Shown in pieces: positions 33,098 to 43,375 of a stretch of DNA of 64,000 nucleotides (the stretch's first letter is position 1; the number at the start of each line of letters is the position of its first letter). The notes beneath the pieces are model-generated. The model did not search any database. It saw only the letters and a list, made by a program, of their open reading frames with translations, and was not told the DNA's origin. Source of the stretch: Carettochelys insculpta (lineage: Eukaryota; Chordata; Testudines; Carettochelyidae); assembly GCF_033958435.1 (NCBI RefSeq), contig NC_134150.1, positions 34,405,501-34,469,500 on the forward strand, written 5' to 3'. Position numbers and translations under genes: made by a program.

Positions 33098-33545
33098 CCT
33101 GTACTTCCACTAATGTGATACATGCCATCATGTGACAGCAGTGCCCCTCTGCCATGTATATTGGACAAACTGGACAATCATGGCATCACAGAATGAATGG
33201 ACACAAATCAGACATTAGGTTTCTGAATACACATAAACTGGTAAGTCAGCATTTCAGTTTAGCAGCACACATTACACATTGTAAGGACAATTTCCCCACT
33301 GTTAATATTTTCAGTGAACACAGGTATCACACTTAACAGACACTTGCAGAGGCTTTTTTAACTCCACACTTCCACCTCCCCTTCTGCCCTACCTAGCTGA
33401 TTTGTCAGTTTTTTCATCTTTTTTTTTTAAATTCTCTTCCTCTCAGTTATCAATATTCTCCAGATCTGAAGAAGTGGGTCTGTCCCACAAAAGCTTATTG
33501 TTAGTCTTTAAGGTGCTACAGGAATGCTTTTTTTGGTTTCTGAAT
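33098..33545 (+). pseudogene. Penelope-like element, GIY-YIG nuclease and tail
   Basis: Resuming after the CR1, the frame reads 'TSTNVIHAI', then 'QQCPSAMYIGQTGQSWHHRM' and 'NGHKSDIRF...HKLVSQHF'. This is the GIY-YIG endonuclease domain that marks Penelope-like retroelements (YIGQT, then Arg and Asn/His residues). A stop follows, then a T/C-rich untranslated part and the tail GAAGAAGTGGGTCTGTCCCA...AGTCTTTAAGGTGCTACAGG. One in-frame stop lies just before QQCP. Confidence 0.8.
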
Positions 33546-33769
33546 AGTTCATCTCTCTCCCAAAATAATTTAGAAATACGAAAGACAGACAAGAAAGTGC
33601 CAGGAAAACCAAGAAATGGTAAGTGCAGTCAAACAAAATACTGTGGCCCCTATTGCCCACAAAGAGTTGTCTAATGGTCCAAGGAAGACAAATGGCCCTT
33701 GTTGGAGATTCAATGCTCAAAAGAATAAAAAGAACATTCTGCAAGTGAAATGCAGATACTAGGACAAGA

Positions 33770-36700
33770 CATCATTCAGATTGGATAGGGTACTGATGCC
33801 AATGAGCAAAGATCCATTGGCTATAGTTCACACTGGCACTAATAACATGGCTACCTCTCTGTTACTGTATTGTGGGATATCCCACAGACAGTAAATTACT
33901 TCAGGGATCTCAGAAGCCTGCAGAAGAAAAAGAATGCCCAAGCAATCTCCTATAAGTGAAGGATGGGAGAAGATTTTGCAATTGAATTACTAGTTATGTA
34001 ATCAAATGTGGTTAAGGAGTCTTTTGGTGTTGTAGAACATTGTTTTGTCTTCTACAAGAGGAGGCCGTATAGCTTGGATGACCACCACCCTATCAGAAGG
34101 GTAACCAATCTCACTGGGTTTAGTTTAGCTACAATAGTTAGGACAGGTGAAACATAAGGGTGGGGCAAAAGAGGAACGATAAGAGCACTTAGAACAAAAC
34201 TGAGTTATTGAGAACAAAATTAATCAAGGAATCAAAGGAAATTAAGAAACAAAATTCTAGAAGGGCCTATATGCCAACGTTAGGAGCCTGGGTAACAAAT
34301 AATTAAAATTGCTCATTTATGAGCACGAATGTAATCTTGCTGGCAATTACTTTAAACCAAGGGAAAGATTTGCCCAACTGGAATGTTAAAAATCAATGGT
34401 TAAAAGATATTTAGGAAGGATAGAGTGGGCAAAGAGGAAGGGGAGTGGCAATCTGTGTCAAAAATGGCATTACCTCCTTCTGAGTCACTGAGAACTCAGC
34501 AGGAAGTAGTGATCTTGAATGTTTGTGGATCAATGTTCTAATAGATAAAACACAAGAGAAGGTATTAGTTGGCGTCTGATACAAATAATCAAATCACTCT
34601 AAGAGAAGAAATGACCACCTTCTTATACGACTATCTCTAATGCGTCGGAAAGTAACTAAGAGATCATGGGGGACTTCAGTTTGAATGGCACATGCTGGAG
34701 ATTTCATTATATGGTGATGAGTCATCCATGAACTACAGCCTGATTAAAACATGTGCTTATGAGTCATTCTTATGCTATGCTCCAGCCAACCCACAAACCA
34801 GGAGCTGGTCTGGTGACTCAAGGAACCCATATAAACCTCATAGGAGAAACAGCAACTTAATCTACTCCACACTACTTTATGGCTTGAAATGCTCCCCTGC
34901 CTGACAGTGGAAACAGACTTCACACATCTTCATCCATTCCAGTCTTCTTCTCTGACTATTGCTAGCCCTGCTCCAGCCTTGCTGTTATTCCAGCCTTGTC
35001 CCAGCCTAGCCCTAGATTCCTAAACCCGTCTCTGACCATTAAGTACCGCTATCCCCTTTCACAGCTGCTGACATTCACGTTGCCAGTAGTAAACATCCTT
35101 GGAATTTGTGAACATTATAGATGACAGTTTCCTAGTTCAAAAAATGTTACATTTTATTGGACTTTGCCTTAAAACATAAAGAGGAACTGATCCAAGAACT
35201 AAAAGTAAGAGTAACTTAGGGGAAAGTCATCATGATTTAATCACACTTATGTGTACAAAGCATCCAGCTTACTAATACATATACTTGGTGCTTTAATAGG
35301 AACAGTTCAACAAAGCTAAAAACAATTAGGAGCCAAATCAGCTGGGAGGGAAAATTTATTCAGAAAAATGTGAGAGATAATTGAGATTCATTTAAGAACA
35401 CCTTATAAAGTTACAATTGAGGAAGATTGGTTAAAAACCCCAACCTGATTTAGAGGGGAAATGTAGGCAACAATAGTAGAATTACTGACAAGTCAGAAGT
35501 GATGAATAAATATTTCTGTTCTGAGTTGGTGGGAGGAAATGATGTAATATCATATTGTGATTATGTTTCTTCCACTGGTTTCTCTGGAGGATATGAAACA
35601 GAAGCTGTGAAAGTTAGACATTTTAAAATCAGCAGGTCCAGATACCTTGCATGCAAGAGTTTTAAAGAAGCCGGCGGGGAGAGGAAGTTAATGTACCAAT
35701 TTTTGAAAGGGTTACATGGGTGCTTATAAGCCTGATGCTGATCCCACGTAAGATAATGTAGTGGCTATATAGAATGAAATTAATAAATTAAAAAAGGATA
35801 ATGTAATTAATGCAAATCAACATGTATTTATGAAAACTAGATCCTGTTAAATTAATTTGATTTTTTGGATGAGATTGCAAGTTTGCTAAACAAAGGGAAT
35901 AGTGTTGATGTAATATACTTCAACTTGTGTTAAATATTTGTTGTGATACTGCATATCATTGTGACTAAAAATTAGAATGACATATGATTAACACACCATG
36001 CATTAAATGCAAAAAAGCACCTGGCTTATTGTTAAGTCTAAAAATGTAATTGTGAACAGAGAACTGTCATCAAGCCAGAGTGTCTCCAGTAGGGTCCTCC
36101 AGGCATTGGTTCTGGGCCCTGTGCTGTTTAACATTTTTATTGGTGACGTGGAGGAAAACATAAAATCAGTGATAAAGTTTGCAGATGACACAAACTGTGG
36201 AGTGGTATACAATGAAAAGGACAGGTCACTGAAAGAAATAATGTGACCCTTGGACAGATAAGAAGGAAATCAAGAGGAGGCAAAGAGAGATTATTTTACT
36301 TCTGTATTTGCCACTAGTGCAACTGCTTCTGGAATATTGCTTCCAGTTCTGATGCTCAGAATTCAGGTAGGATGTTGATAAGCCAGAGAGGATTTAAAGG
36401 AGAGCCACCTGATGATTAAAGAATTAGAAAAAATGCCTTATGATGACAGATTCCAGAAGCTCCATCTATGTAGTTTAACAAAGACAAGGTTAAAGGGTGA
36501 CTTGACCACAGTCTGAGTATCTGCACTGGGGACACATATTTAATGGTGAGGGGGCTCTTCAGGTCTAGTAGAGGAAGGTAAATAACACGATCCAAAGTCT
36601 GATTTTTGAAGCTTAACAAATTCAGACTGGAAATAAGGTGTACATTTTTGACAGTCAAGGTAATTAACCATTAGAACAATTTACCAAGTAGGGGAACATT

Positions 36701-36850
36701 ACTCACAATTTTTAAATCTAGATCAGATTTTTTTTAAGATATGCTTTTGGAATTTTTTTTAGGGGGAGAGGGAGTTCCATGGCCTGTGTAATACTGGTAA
36801 CCAGTCTAGATGATCACAATGGTCCTTTCTGGCTGTGCAATTTATGACAA
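33770..36850 (+). mobile_element. Old CR1 LINE, nearly full span, heavily decayed
   Basis: Pieces in order: 'IVHTGTNNMA' (about 33825, 5' ORF region), 'YANVRSLGNK' (about 34270, endonuclease start), 'KRKGSGNLCQKWH' (about 34435), 'NKYFCSELVG' (about 35503), '[20 protein letters not shown]' (about 36090, RT motif B) and 'VIKFADDTNCG' (motif C). The 3' end 'CAGTCTAGATGATCACAATG' finishes at about 36850. Stops and frameshifts are frequent. It is among the longest CR1 copies here but also among the oldest. Confidence 0.8.
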
Positions 36851-38042
36851 TATTTTAAAATATCCTGAATATTTCTGTAAGGGATATTATGTCAAATCAG
36901 ATTGCTGCTGTAATTTTTATAAAGCTCTAGTCACAATGTTTTAGGTTGTACAAACTGTATTTGATTTAGTGTATCATTCTAAGTGGATTATGATTGAAAT
37001 GAACAAGTAAGCTAATTGGCCATGTTTGCTATGTACCTCCCTTCCCCATGCCCCCCCCAAATTATTAGTAAACAAAATAAGGTATCTCTAAGCAGTTTTC
37101 CAGGAAAGAAATAGATAATTTGGTCAGTTCCTGCAATTTAGCTGTATTCTATGGCAGCTCGGCTTTTAGCTGCAATGGCTTCCATTAGCAGGACAATTAA
37201 TGTCTACAGCTGTATGTACCCAAAACAAATTATTGTATTTCTACAGTACAAACTTCTTGGAACTAAAGAAACGTATTCAATTTTCACTGTTCTGTCTCAA
37301 TTTTTTCAAAACTGCTCCATGCCCAGTATGTTATAGATATTCATAAAATCTACCTGCTTTTGATATTTCACAATATAACTGATTTGGTGTGTGTTGTCTA
37401 TCCTGTCTGAAGGTATCACCAAGCTTTATATGTTTTATGATAAATGCCTTCTAAAACAATGTGGTTTTCTGTTTTGTTTTCCTTGCCCCCACCCCCCACT
37501 CCCACAGACATTTATTGCCAAATGCACAAAGGATAGTTAGGTTACCAGTTGATTGACAGTGTAATAAAGTATCACAATCCATCTTTCTTATCTTGCACAA
37601 AGTAATGTGAGCTAGTTTTATTTCAGCAAAATGAAATCTGTGACTCTTGACACAGCTGTGTGTTACTGTAGCATGCAGACAGCATACCTTTGGGTTTATT
37701 GCCTTACTACTCAGCGCACACCAGTGTGATTTGAGTTTGCCAGAAGAGACACTATTTCTCTATGAGTGTTATTATTATTATAAGCATTTATTTATAGCAT
37801 CAGAGTGAAAGGGTGCACTACAGAAAAATGCCTACCAAAATCAAGAGGCTAATTACCAAAGCACAAGACACAACATTAAAAATTGCCCTACAAAGAACAG
37901 ATGCCTGGAGAGACTTGTCAGTCCTCTGGAGGAAGACGTAATGGCTGTGAAGAAATAAGAGTTAGGTACCCTCTTTCATCTGGATTTAGAGAGTGACACC
38001 GGTGAGCACATCAGACTGAGTATGCAGAAAGCAAGAAGACTC
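36851..38042. other. AT-rich stretch, nothing recognised
   Basis: Only short C- and T-runs (about 37051-37060, 37487-37500) and chance frames. Confidence 0.4.
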
Positions 38043-38045
38043 TAT

Positions 38046-38342
38046 GGCTATGTCTACATTACCCCAGAAGATCAATCCACTCAGGTCAATCTTCTGGCAT
38101 TCAATTTTGCGTGTCTGGTAAGGATGCACAAAATCGACCTATCAGAGGTCGGCATCAACCACTGTACTCCTCGCAAGATGCAAGGAATAAGAGGGGTCAA
38201 TTGGAAAAATTCTCCCATTGACCTTTCTCAGTGAGGAGGGTCAGGTAAGTCGATTGCAGATATGTCAATTCTACTTATGCAATTGCCATAGCTAGAATTG
38301 CTTACCTGCAATCAATTTACTTTCCCTAGTGCAGACATAGTC
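38046..38342. mobile_element. MITE of the GTCTACAC group
   Basis: The ends GGCTATGTCTACATTA and TAGTGCAGACATAGTC are inverted. The flanks TAT and TAA are one base short of a 3-bp duplication. Inner inverted pairs include GATCAATC/CAATTGAC-type blocks and 'CAGGTCAATC' against 'GATTGCAGG'. Confidence 0.68.
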
Positions 38343-38544
38343 TAACAATAGTAAGGAAAAAGGTTAGCATAGCTACAGCCACCTATTCACCAGATGCTCT
38401 GTTTTCACTAGCAATCACTTCCTTATTCTTGAGATGACTGTTGTTCACCTGTTAAGCACTATGAAGCTATCCTCAAATTAAAAATGCCCACTTCTACCCA
38501 CTCCTCCCTTTCCATTTCAATTGTAGAAGTATCATATGACAGAG
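38343..38544. other. Short unassigned gap
   Basis: Nothing was recognised between the MITE and the Penelope unit. Confidence 0.4.
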
Positions 38545-39264
38545 TTTCAAAACAAAACGCAGTCAAGTAGCACTTTAAAGACTAACAAAATAATTTATTA
38601 GGTGCGCTTTCATGGGACAGACCCTCTTCTTCAGACCATCGCCCCTATAATGACCCAGAAAATTCACATCACGGTTCAAACCATGTGTTAATGTGTCAAA
38701 TTGGAATGTAAAAGAGAGCTCAGCAGCCTCTCTTTGAAGAGTGTTGTAAAATTCCTCTTCAGTAAAACACAGACTTTTAAGTCATTAACAGAATGTCCGA
38801 CTCCATTAATATGCTTGCTAACAGGTTTGTGGATCAGGAGTGTTTTTATGTCTGTTTTGTGCCCATTAACTCTGTCTCAGAGAGTTTGAAGTCTGTCCAA
38901 TATACGAAGCATCTGGGCATTGTTGGCACAAGATGGCATATATGATGTTGGTTGAGAAACATCAGAATGTGCCCGTGATTCTGTGAATAATCTGCTTGGG
39001 TCCAGTGATGGTATTTCCAGAATAGATATGTGTACAAAGCTGGCAGCAGGCTTTGTTGAAAGGAAAAGTTCCAGGACTGGTGTTCCCATGGTATAGACTG
39101 TGGTGTGGGTGAGGATCCTCATAAGGTTGGGAGGTTGTCTGTAGGAGAGAACAGGCCTGTCACCTAGGGCTTCTGGAGTGTGGCATCCTGATTCAAGGTA
39201 TGTTTCTAGGTCTTTAATAATGCATTGCTGTGGTTTGAGTTGGGGGCTGTAGGTGATAACCAAA
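38545..39264 (-). pseudogene. Penelope-like element half, minus strand
   Basis: Read on the minus strand from 39264: 'VITYSPQLKPQQCIIKDLET', 'VLSYRQPPNLMRILTHT', then in another frame 'GTFPFNKACCQLCTHIYSG' and 'NTITGPKQIIHRI', and 'TNIIYAILCQQCPDASYIGQ' (GIY-YIG). The tail ending in GAAGAAGAGGGTCTGTCCCA...TAATAAATTATTTTGTTAGT lies at 38558-38640. The blocks align one-to-one with the plus-strand copy at 30337-33545. Several stops are present, so it is inactive. Confidence 0.8.
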
Positions 39265-39575
39265 GAGAAGGGTCATTATAGGGGCTCTTTTGCATACGTG
39301 GCTTAATCTAAATCTTGATTCTCCCCCACCCTTCTACCCCTCTACTCTCTGATTTGCTCACCTTGATATTTCTTTCTGATTTGTCTACTTCGATTACTAT
39401 TTTTGGTTCTCTGTGCCTTAAATATTAAGTCTGTTCTGGTATGGCTATGGTCTGAAGAAGTGGGTCTGTCCCATGAAAGCTCACCTAATAAATTATTTTG
39501 TTAGTCTTTAAAGTGCTACTTGACTGCTTTTTTGTTTTGATAGTATATAGACTAGCACAGCTTTCTCTCCGTTAC
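39265..39575 (+). mobile_element. Penelope-like element 3' end, plus strand
   Basis: A T/C-rich untranslated segment is followed by the tail GAAGAAGTGGGTCTGTCCCA...AATAAATTATTTTGTTAGTC and 'GACTAGCACAGC'. It points outward, away from the minus-strand half next to it, so the two form one inverted unit with tails at both ends. Confidence 0.75.
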
Positions 39576-40415
39576 TATGACAGAGTATGTTGCTGATAAC
39601 TAATTGCATTGAGAAATTAATTTCTGCTGGTTCCAAAGAGTCATCAATCTCCGAGCACTTTTCAAACAATTCAGGAGTGTTTTAACCTGCACCTTAGCTG
39701 ATCCAAGTTTTTGCCCAAATTTACATATTAGATAAAACATTACTTTTGGAAAAAACAGAAAAGCAAACAACTAAATACTAAATAATTCAGTCCTTGAACT
39801 GGTTATTGAAATAACTACCATTGAGCCTTTTTTTTAATCTGCTAGGTACATGTGTGTCTACAAATGACTCATGCTTGATGTGATGGCACAGTTTATCATA
39901 TCATTTTGATCGCACCTGAACATGCAGTCTTGTGTTTGTGTAAAAATGTGGGAAACCTTGAGACAGAATGAGCAGTAAAGGTGCACAGAACAGCTGTGGT
40001 GATCAATGGACAAGTGTGAAATAAAGTGTGACTATATGAGTCAAGAGACCCTGCTCACCATGCTCATTCAAACATTCTCAGCTGCTAGAATTAATTTTCG
40101 AAAGCATTAATATTACTTAGCATTTTGCAATACTTCGCATGTCTAAACAAAGTACAAAAATAAAAAAGTAAAATATATTCATTATTTTATGGTATAGCTG
40201 AAGCAAATACAACAGTTATACGTACCAGTGCAATCACTCCTTTCTTATGTAAATGTTTTATCGAAGTCAATAGGATCACAGATGTAACATCCAAACTTTA
40301 CCAGACAGCCCTGAGTTTTCAGATGATTTCCAGACACACCAAAAACATTTCAGGGCCCCTGAAATGTGCCAACTTTTCATCTAATTAGCCAAATTTCCCA
40401 TTGGTGACAATGCAC
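39576..40415. other. AT-rich stretch, nothing recognised
   Basis: Short chance frames only. Confidence 0.4.
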
Positions 40416-40419
40416 CCTA

Positions 40420-40690
40420 GCCTGGGAAATAGGATGCAGGTTCAGTTTTCTGTTCTGCCGTAGACTGCCTGTGTAACTGTGAACAAATAACTCATGACCT
40501 CATGTAAGGTTCACTGGAGTCAATGGGAGTCTTTCCTTTGATTTCCATAGGTTTGAAATTATGTACTTCTTAAGTCTTGCTATGGCTCAGGTCTCATCTG
40601 TAAAATGGTGATAACAATACTGCCTTACCTCCTGCAAGTGGTGCGTGGATGCATACAACAAAACAGATTAAAGGTGCTCAGATATATAGC
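40420..40690 (+). mobile_element. MIR-like SINE fragment
   Basis: 'TGCCGTAGACTGCCTGTGTA' and 'CATCTGTAAAATGGTGATAA' are the spaced core phrases of MIR-type SINEs. About 100 bases between them look inserted or diverged. Confidence 0.5.
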
Positions 40691-41603
40691 AGTGGGGGCC
40701 ATATAAGGGAGATATAATTACATCAGTTACAGGATGCACTCAGCTCCTCAAAATCACACCACCCTAAATAAGCCATGATATAAAAAACAAAGTAAATTAG
40801 TTAGATTTTATAGACATTAACAACATGGGGAAGGGACTTTTTTTTAAAGTTGTTTCTCTTGTGACAGTGACCATATTGACACCTTTCTCCCTGATAAGTG
40901 CTGTGGTTCCATCCTTACTTCTGGCTTCACTATCATTGAGAAAAGAATTAACATCAGCCAGTGAAATATGGCAAATTAATACCCTTATGATGATACTTTG
41001 CACACTACCTGCAATGATGGGAGTATGGTTTTCTAAGGAGCAGGTGCAGTGATCCAGTACATTGGAAAGTTAAGAGTGAAACTGAGTGGGAAATTGTCAA
41101 ATGAGTTGTTGGTAAAACAAGTAGCAGGACATCTCCAGTATAAAAAACAGAAGAAATCTGATATTTGTGTAAAACTGCTCCCACTACTGTTGATTTTCTG
41201 GGTTATTTTCTATGCTGAAAAGATTTTTTTTTATTATCTTATCTTCTTTGTTTGGTTTTGGCAGGCCCTGCCAGGCTCACCAAGGCCATCCCTTGGCATA
41301 TGCAGAGTATGCAGCTGCATAGAGCACCACTAAATTGGGGGTACCACTTTGCCCCATATTAAGTAGTGTACTTTGCTGTGCCTTTGTAGGCCCAGCGCAG
41401 CCAAAGGCCAGGGCTACCTCAAGCAGCCTCAATCCCTTGGCTTCCACTCTGCCTCCTGGATGTGGCCAGCCAATCTCTCAGCCCCTCAGCCCCCTGCTCT
41501 GCCTCCTGGCCCCAGTGGCTCAATCCCTCAGCTCACCACACCCTGCTATGATGGCTCCTGGGCTCCAGTGGCCCCAATCCCCAATCCAGTAGCCCCAATG
41601 GCC
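40691..41603. other. Unassigned; GC-rich patch at 41265-41600
   Basis: The patch has CCTGGCCCCAGTGGC-like short repeats and may be the minisatellite core of another non-autonomous transposon. No ends were found except the MITE terminus just after it. Confidence 0.4.
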
Positions 41604-41712
41604 TACCGCCGATTTCAACTTTGAAACAGTGCACAGCGCATGTAGACGCGACACGCACTATTTTGACGTTGTGCCAGCTACTTCGAAGTAGCCAGCTAGT
41701 GTAGACGCACCC
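41604..41712. mobile_element. Truncated MITE, right end only
   Basis: CTACTTCGAAGTAG and the terminus CTAGTGTAGACGCACCC are typical of the GTCTACAC group (compare 15798-16508). No matching left terminus was found, unless the GC-rich patch upstream is its interior. Confidence 0.6.
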
Positions 41713-41752
41713 TAACTGTTGAAAAATGTATTTATTATACATTTCAGAGAAT

Positions 41753-41770
41753 CTGTCTGTCTGTCTGTCT
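41753..41770. repeat. (CTGT)n microsatellite
   Basis: Four and a half perfect CTGT units. Confidence 0.85.
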
Positions 41771-42261
41771 GATCAAGAACTGTTCCAAAATGCTAAGAGC
41801 TGGGACCATCGAACTCGGTATGCAGCTTTCCATTATCATAACGTAAAGCAATGTGAGAGTTTGCTTGTGACAGGAAAATGGGATGTGCCTGAAATGGGAC
41901 TGCATCTCAGAAAACTAAACAGAAAAGGGGACAATCACCAGAGAAATTACAGTCCTCAAAACAGACATAAGTGAGCAAATGTTGAAAAAGACTGAATCAA
42001 GATGAGCCAGAAAAGCAGGATGAACCTGGAATAGGATTGCTTTTCAAAAGCCTTACATACAGAAAAGAGATAAACTGGAGAAATTTGTAGTACCAGTCTG
42101 TTGTGGCACAGCTAAATTAATGTTTAAGGTCGAAAAACTAGAAGAAAACGTTATTGGAAACCATATTGACCACAGCCATTTTTTTGTTAAAACGTAGAAG
42201 TGATAAAAGTTTATAGGGATGAAGAAAAAATACACTTGATGGAATTCCCATCCTACATAAA
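41771..42261. other. Unassigned stretch
   Basis: Nothing was recognised. It may be 5' sequence of the CR1 end that follows. Confidence 0.35.
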
Positions 42262-42490
42262 TTCATGGAGGTTAGGCCCATATGAAGCTATTAGCCAGGG
42301 TGCAGGAATGGTGTCCCTGGCCTCTGGTTGCCAAAGACTGGAGATGGATAGCAGGAGACAAGTCACTTGATCATTGTCTTCGGACCACCCCCTCTGGGGC
42401 ACCTGGCATTGGCCACTGTCAGCAGACAGGATACTGGGATAGATGGACCTTTGGTCTGACACGGTAATGGCCATTCTTATGTTATGTTCA
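42262..42490 (+). mobile_element. CR1-type LINE 3' end
   Basis: 'CCCCCTCTGGGGCACCTGGC', 'ATTGGCCACTGTC', 'GGATACTGGGATAGATGGAC' and the tail 'GGCCATTCTTATGTTATG' make up the 3' untranslated end of a CR1 subfamily with a CTTATGTT tail. This differs from the ATTCTATGAT tail of the 33.09-kb copy, so two CR1 lineages are present. Confidence 0.75.
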
Positions 42491-43171
42491 TGTGTTAAAA
42501 AATTACTAAAAAAAAACTAAACTGACAAATGTTAACAATCCTTTACTAAAGAAATCTGAAATAACACTGTATTTTTGAAAAATACAATCATTTAAATAAA
42601 TCAAGTTCACTTTCCTTTTATTTTAAAAGTGAAGGACCCAAGGTAAATCTGTTTTAAAAACCTGCATAACTGAGTGAAGGACCCAAGGTAAATCTAATAG
42701 TTACAATATAAAGCAAAAAAAAAAAAATTTGCTTCCACCTGCCCTCCGCTTATCTTTTCCCCTCAAAGTCAAGCACCATCAAACTTCTTGAAATAAACAT
42801 ACAAATAAATTATCTAGACTTATGTTATTGTAGATCCACTTTTTACTGTGCATTGTATCATAACTGTAAGGGGATCATAACAATTTTTGACTTCAAATGG
42901 GAGGGTGTCAACAACATGAAAAGCCTAAGAAACTGCTCTACGCTGAAGATCCATTTTACTGAGATAGAACAACATGCTTTCTTGTATAGTACAGTGCTAA
43001 GCAGAAATGAGTTAATGACACCACAGAAATGTTTAGGGGATTATTTTTAAATGCATTTTTCCAAGGGTTCCAAATGGAAACACATGCATTCTTACACAGT
43101 TCTTTCCTAAGAATCTTTACTAGATTCACTGATGTCACAAGAGTTACACCAGTCAAAAAAACAAACAAAAA
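42491..43171. other. AT-rich stretch with a 22-bp direct repeat
   Basis: GTGAAGGACCCAAGGTAAAT plus CT occurs at 42629-42650 and again at 42674-42695, 45 bases apart. An A-run lies at about 42715-42728. Otherwise nothing. Confidence 0.55.
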
Positions 43172-43375
43172 AAAAAACAGAGCAGAAGAAATGTAGCACG
43201 TTAAAGACTAACAAAATGATTTATTTGGTGATGAGCTTTCATGGGACAGACCCACTTCTTCTGTCCCACAAAAGCTCATCACCAAATAAATCATACTGTT
43301 AGTCTTTAAAGTGCTACATTCTGCTGCTGCTGTGTTTTGTTGGTGTACAGACGAACACGGCTTCCTTTCTGTTAC
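43172..43375. mobile_element. Inverted pair of Penelope-like tails
   Basis: The first half (43172-43258) is the tail in minus orientation (GTAGCACGTTAAAGACTAAC...ATGAGCTTTCATGGGACAGA) and the second (43259-43375) the same tail in plus orientation, directly abutting. The arms pair over about 85 bases with few mismatches. This is a minimal version of the inverted unit at 38545-39575. Confidence 0.8.

Noticed and set aside
38545..39575. Possible independent SINE at the tails
   Set aside because: The tail text is contiguous with GIY-YIG coding remnants, so a Penelope end explains it without a separate SINE.
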